Of a stretch of DNA of 7,383 nucleotides, positions 5,887 through 7,383 are shown piece by piece. The DNA is taken from contig JAZNAQ010000042.1 of NCBI GenBank assembly GCA_045586595.1, forward strand, positions 1 to 7,383. The letters are read 5' to 3'. This DNA is from SIG480 sp045586595 (lineage in GTDB: Bacteria; Bacillota; Clostridia; Oscillospirales; JAAYXM01). Numbering within the stretch: position 1 is the first letter of the stretch; each line of letters begins with the position of its first letter. The notes under the pieces were generated by a model that did no database searches, was not told the origin of the DNA, and saw only the letters and a program-made list of their open reading frames with translations. The position numbers and the translations under genes are program-made.

Positions 5887-6061
5887 TGCGGCATTTTGCC
5901 GCATCCGGTGAAGCCGCCGGCTTTGCGCGCATAAAAGCGTCGGCATTCGTCTCCGCAAACCACTACGCTTACATCAAGACTTCAACCCATTTCTGCCGCT
6001 TCCCGGGTGGGCGTGCGCTCCCATCGCAGTCTGCGGCTTGTCACACGGTTTTCCATATGAC
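5887..6061 (-). ncRNA. Candidate structured leader RNA with a three-way junction
   Basis: The 357 nt between the scaffold and tRNA-Met hold no convincing gene, but a GC-rich stretch here folds strongly on the minus strand. A closing stem pairs 6033-6048 with 5905-5917 (13 pairs, with one 1-nt and one 2-nt bulge). A second helix starts at the next base, pairing 6028-6032 with 5977-5981. It encloses a hairpin at 6008-6023 (TGGGAGC with GCCCA). A third arm pairs 5965-5970 with 5935-5940. A 7-bp hairpin, 5887-5893 with 5897-5903, directly follows the closing stem. An extended -10 promoter (6068-6076) would start transcription near 6061. I do not recognise the class. It may be a stand-alone RNA or the leader of the capsid mRNA. 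A decayed small gene in this stretch is the alternative. Confidence 0.45.
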
Positions 6062-6067
6062 GGGTGT

Positions 6068-6076
6068 ATTATAGCA
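6068..6076 (-). promoter_or_regulatory. Extended -10 promoter upstream of the capsid operon
   Basis: TGCTATAAT on the minus strand gives a perfect TATAAT (6068-6073) with the TG extension (6075-6076). The -35 position (6091-6096, ACAATG) is poor, as is usual for extended -10 promoters. Transcription would start near 6061 and run through the structured leader into the scaffold gene. It is divergent from the tRNA promoter at 6130-6158. Confidence 0.6.
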
Positions 6077-6094
6077 CGGTTTGAAATTTACATT

Positions 6095-6111
6095 GTGCCA
6101 AAAAAGTGCCA
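6095..6111 (-). promoter_or_regulatory. Tandem TGGCAC sites; regulator site or sigma-54-like -24/-12 element
   Basis: TGGCAC occurs twice in direct repeat (6111-6106 and 6100-6095), 11 bp apart, about one helical turn. It lies just upstream of the extended -10 promoter, where an activator or repressor could bind. The spacing also puts GG and GC exactly as in TGGCAC-N5-TTGCA of sigma-54 promoters, with one mismatch in the -12 box (TGGCA for TTGCA). Confidence 0.35.
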
Positions 6112-6129
6112 TCTTTTTTAAATTAACAG

Positions 6130-6158
6130 TTGACATTTGAGAAAATATATATTATAAT
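6130..6158 (+). promoter_or_regulatory. Consensus sigma-A promoter of the tRNA genes
   Basis: Perfect TTGACA (6130-6135) and perfect TATAAT (6153-6158) are separated by 17 bp. Transcription should start near 6165, about 25 nt before the tRNA-Met 5' end. This is as strong a promoter as the consensus allows, which suits stable RNA genes. Confidence 0.92.
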
Positions 6159-6165
6159 AGCAAAT

Positions 6166-6180
6166 GCTCGATTGTCGAGC
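6166..6180 (+). other. Small hairpin in the 5' leader of the tRNA precursor
   Basis: GCTCG (6166-6170) and CGAGC (6176-6180) pair around the loop ATTGT. It lies between the start site and the mature tRNA-Met end and will be removed by RNase P. Confidence 0.45.
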
Positions 6181-6189
6181 GACTTATTT

Positions 6190-6266
6190 GGCGGTGTAGC
6201 TCAGTTGGCTAGAGCATTCGGTCCATACCCGAACGGTCACTGGTTCAAGTCCAGCCGCCGCTACCA
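6190..6266 (+). tRNA. tRNA-Met (anticodon CAT), with C at position 33
   Basis: The 77-nt gene encodes its own CCA. The acceptor stem is GGCGGTG with CGCCGCT, including G1-U72 and a U6-G67 wobble. The D-arm is GCTC/GAGC. The anticodon stem TTCGG/CCGAA encloses TCCATAC, with anticodon CAT at 6224-6226. The T-arm is CTGG-TTCAAGT-CCAG. The elongator tRNA-Met pattern fits best: there is no C1-A72 mismatch and no three G-C pairs flanking the anticodon loop as in initiator tRNA. Two points are odd. Position 33 (6223) is C rather than the nearly invariant U, and the outer T-stem pair is A-C. It may be functional but atypical, or a degenerate copy. A lysidine-modified tRNA-Ile with CAT is less likely. 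Confidence 0.85.
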
Positions 6267-6301
6267 AAACAGGGCAAGACATATCTGCCTTGCCCTGTTT
6301 T
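6266..6301 (+). terminator. Terminator-like hairpin between the two tRNA genes
   Basis: A perfect 13-bp stem (6266-6278 with 6289-6301) encloses a 10-nt loop. Its 3' arm ends in TTTT, and its 5' arm starts with the last A of the tRNA-Met CCA. It has the shape of a rho-independent terminator. The next tRNA starts only 8 nt later and has no room for a promoter of its own downstream of it. Confidence 0.7.
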
Positions 6302-6308
6302 AACAAAT

Positions 6309-6383
6309 GGCCCGTTGGTCAAGCGGTTAAGACACCGCCCTTTCACGGCGGTAACAGGAGTTCGATTCTCCTACGGGTCACCA
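6309..6383 (+). tRNA. tRNA-Glu (anticodon TTC)
   Basis: The 75-nt gene encodes its CCA. The acceptor stem is GGCCCGT with ACGGGTC (G2-U71 wobble). The anticodon stem CCGCC/GGCGG encloses CTTTCAC, with U33 present and anticodon TTC at 6342-6344. The T-arm is AGGAG-TTCGATT-CTCCT. All conserved positions look normal. It lies 42 nt after tRNA-Met, across the terminator-like hairpin, so its expression depends on read-through from the 6130 promoter. Confidence 0.95.
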
Positions 6384-6467
6384 TAATGTCTTAAAATAAG
6401 AAGGTAAAACCGATTGCGCGAAGCTATTGTTTTTATTTTCTTATTTTTGCTATAGGGGGTGTGCAAT

Positions 6468-7292
6468 ATGATTAAATTTATCGCGTTTTCCGATATGCGC
6501 TGCCGGTATGCAGACGGTGAGCAATCGCATATCGCGGCTTCTGATGCCAAAAAAATCGATGCACTTTGTGATGTTGCCGCCCATGGTTATCGTTTTATAG
6601 CTAGCCTCGGCGACACCGTAGACGGTAGCGCAACAACCGAAAACAGCTCTGCTCTTTTAAACGACATTTTAAACGCATATGACAGTGCGGCATCTGTCCA
6701 TTCAATTATGGGTGAACGTGACAGCGTAATTACCAAGCGCGAGTTTATGAAGCTGTGCGATTACGCTATGCGCTACCGTGCATTTGACGTATCTGATTAC
6801 CGTTGCATTTTCCTTGACACCTGCATCGGTGATACCTCAGAACCCTACACGACAACAGATTCAAACCGTGGCTTTATTGTTGATGACGAGCAGCTTGCCT
6901 GGCTTTCACGCCTGCTGGAGAAAACACACCGCCCTGCAATTATCTTCTCTCATGCACCGCTTGCAGTATCTGACAAGGCTGACGAAAAATTCCTTGTAAA
7001 AAACAGCGGGAAGCTTCGTGAACTCATTGAGAAAAGCAAGAAGGTTGCCCTTGTTGTTTCCGGTCATATGGATAAACCGGACCGTGTAATTTCTCACGGT
7101 GTCCCGTACATAACTCTTGCTCCGATGTATAAATCCGCCGAAGCAACCTTTGCAAAAATCTCAGTCTCCTCAAGCGGCATCGAGGTAGAGGGGTTTGGCG
7201 AACAGGAAACATTCTCTATAGAAAACATAAATGAGAAAAAAGAAAAATGTATCACTACAAGAATAAAATCATTTTTCACGAAATACAAATAA
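6468..7292 (+). CDS. Calcineurin-like metallophosphoesterase with altered metal ligands
   Basis: The 274-residue protein starts at ATG 6468, chosen because GGGGG (6455-6459) lies 8 nt upstream. An in-frame GTG at 6459 would overlap that site. The fold order of metallophosphoesterases is clear: FSDMR (7-11), LGDTVDG (47-53), MGERD (81-85), SHAP (161-164) and SGHMD (198-202). In active enzymes these read DxH, GDxxDG, GNH[D/E], H and GHxH. Here the first His is Arg11, the GNH motif is GER, and the last His is Asp202, while Asp9, Asp49, His162 and His200 remain. It may use a reduced metal site, or act as a binding or regulatory protein. There is no signal peptide. A basic C-terminal tail (258-274) ends the protein. 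It lies 84 nt after tRNA-Glu and may be read from the tRNA promoter. Confidence 0.85.
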   Translation: MIKFIAFSDMRCRYADGEQSHIAASDAKKIDALCDVAAHGYRFIASLGDTVDGSATTENSSALLNDILNAYDSAASVHSIMGERDSVITKREFMKLCDYAMRYRAFDVSDYRCIFLDTCIGDTSEPYTTTDSNRGFIVDDEQLAWLSRLLEKTHRPAIIFSHAPLAVSDKADEKFLVKNSGKLRELIEKSKKVALVVSGHMDKPDRVISHGVPYITLAPMYKSAEATFAKISVSSSGIEVEGFGEQETFSIENINEKKEKCITTRIKSFFTKYK

Positions 7293-7299
7293 ACACAAC

Positions 7300-7340
7300 G
7301 CCCCGCGACATTGTCCCATGCGGGGCCGTGGGTTTATTTT
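7300..7340. terminator. Shared terminator hairpin between convergent genes
   Basis: GCCCCGC (7300-7306) and GCGGGGC (7320-7326) pair perfectly around a 13-nt loop. The hairpin begins 8 nt after the metallophosphoesterase stop codon. On the plus strand T-rich sequence (GGTTTATTTT) follows after a few bases; on the minus strand GTTGTGTTTATTT follows. It can serve both the gene to the left and the minus-strand gene ending at 7334. Confidence 0.65.
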
Positions 7341-7383
7341 ACCACAATTTTAAAAATTTTTTTTGTTCCTTCCTGTGGCTGTC
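7334..7383 (-). CDS. C-terminal end of a convergent gene (partial)
   Basis: An open minus-strand frame enters from the right edge and ends at TAA (7334-7336). Its last 15 residues read QPQEGTKKIFKIVVK, a basic/hydrophobic tail typical of a real C-terminus. The shared hairpin stands just beyond the stop. The visible piece is too short to prove coding or name a product. Confidence 0.4.
   Translation of the reverse strand, partial: QPQEGTKKIFKIVVK

Noticed and set aside
5833..5958. Upstream extension of the scaffold reading frame to an ATG at 5958
   Set aside because: The extra 42 residues are basic and Arg-rich, unlike the acidic scaffold N-terminus. No ribosome site precedes that ATG, and a GTG with GGAGG at 9 nt is available.
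5886..6074. Plus-strand 62-codon open frame opposite the scaffold leader
   Set aside because: No ribosome site or promoter in that direction. It is the complement of the GC-rich structured stretch and has no recognisable domain.
6427..6456. Separate promoter for the metallophosphoesterase (TTGTTT with TGCTATAGG)
   Set aside because: Transcription would begin at or beyond the ribosome binding site at 6455-6459, leaving it out of the mRNA.
1..7383. CRISPR array, insertion sequence or tRNA-derived attachment-site duplication
   Set aside because: No regularly spaced repeats, no transposase reading frame, and no copy of the tRNA-Met or tRNA-Glu 3' ends was seen elsewhere in the window.

Overview
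The window looks like a Gram-positive bacterium of the Clostridia type carrying an intact-looking but very incomplete block of phage genes beside a tRNA cluster. The host guess rests on strong GGAGG-type ribosome binding sites, a textbook TTGACA/TATAAT promoter, hairpin/T-tract terminators, and the Firmicute-phage flavour of the scaffold, holin and lysin proteins. It is an inference; no taxonomic marker beyond two tRNAs is present.

Left part, minus strand (read from about 6070 down to 1). An extended -10 promoter (6068-6076) leads into a GC-rich leader that folds into a three-way-junction RNA (about 5887-6061). A head-morphogenesis pair follows: scaffold (5131-5832) and major capsid protein with a C-terminal chitobiase-type Ig-like domain (4043-5101). 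An intrinsic terminator closes this pair. Next is a tightly overlapping cassette: a small probable head-completion protein (3588-3974), a three-helix holin (3304-3591), an NAGPA-type phosphodiester glycosidase fused to a bacterial SH3 domain (2513-3307), and an XhlA-like membrane protein (2298-2492). A 12-bp perfect hairpin separates this from a visibly lower-GC pair. That pair is a 356-residue protein whose C-terminus resembles polymorphic toxin type 44, and a secreted DUF5050-like propeller protein overlapping its ribosome binding site. Beyond two more hairpins, another minus-strand gene begins at position 10 and runs off the window.

No terminase, portal, tail, integrase or replication gene is present, and the phage block stops at the tRNA promoter region. 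Yet every phage ORF here is open and properly spaced. This is either a trimmed prophage or a retained capsid + lysis + toxin module; the sequence beyond position 1 would be needed to decide.

Right part, plus strand. A consensus promoter (6130-6158) drives tRNA-Met(CAT), which has an unusual C at position 33. A 13-bp terminator-like hairpin comes next, then tRNA-Glu(TTC). A calcineurin-like metallophosphoesterase (6468-7292) follows, with several of its usual metal ligands replaced. A shared hairpin separates it from the 3' end of a convergent minus-strand gene at the right edge.
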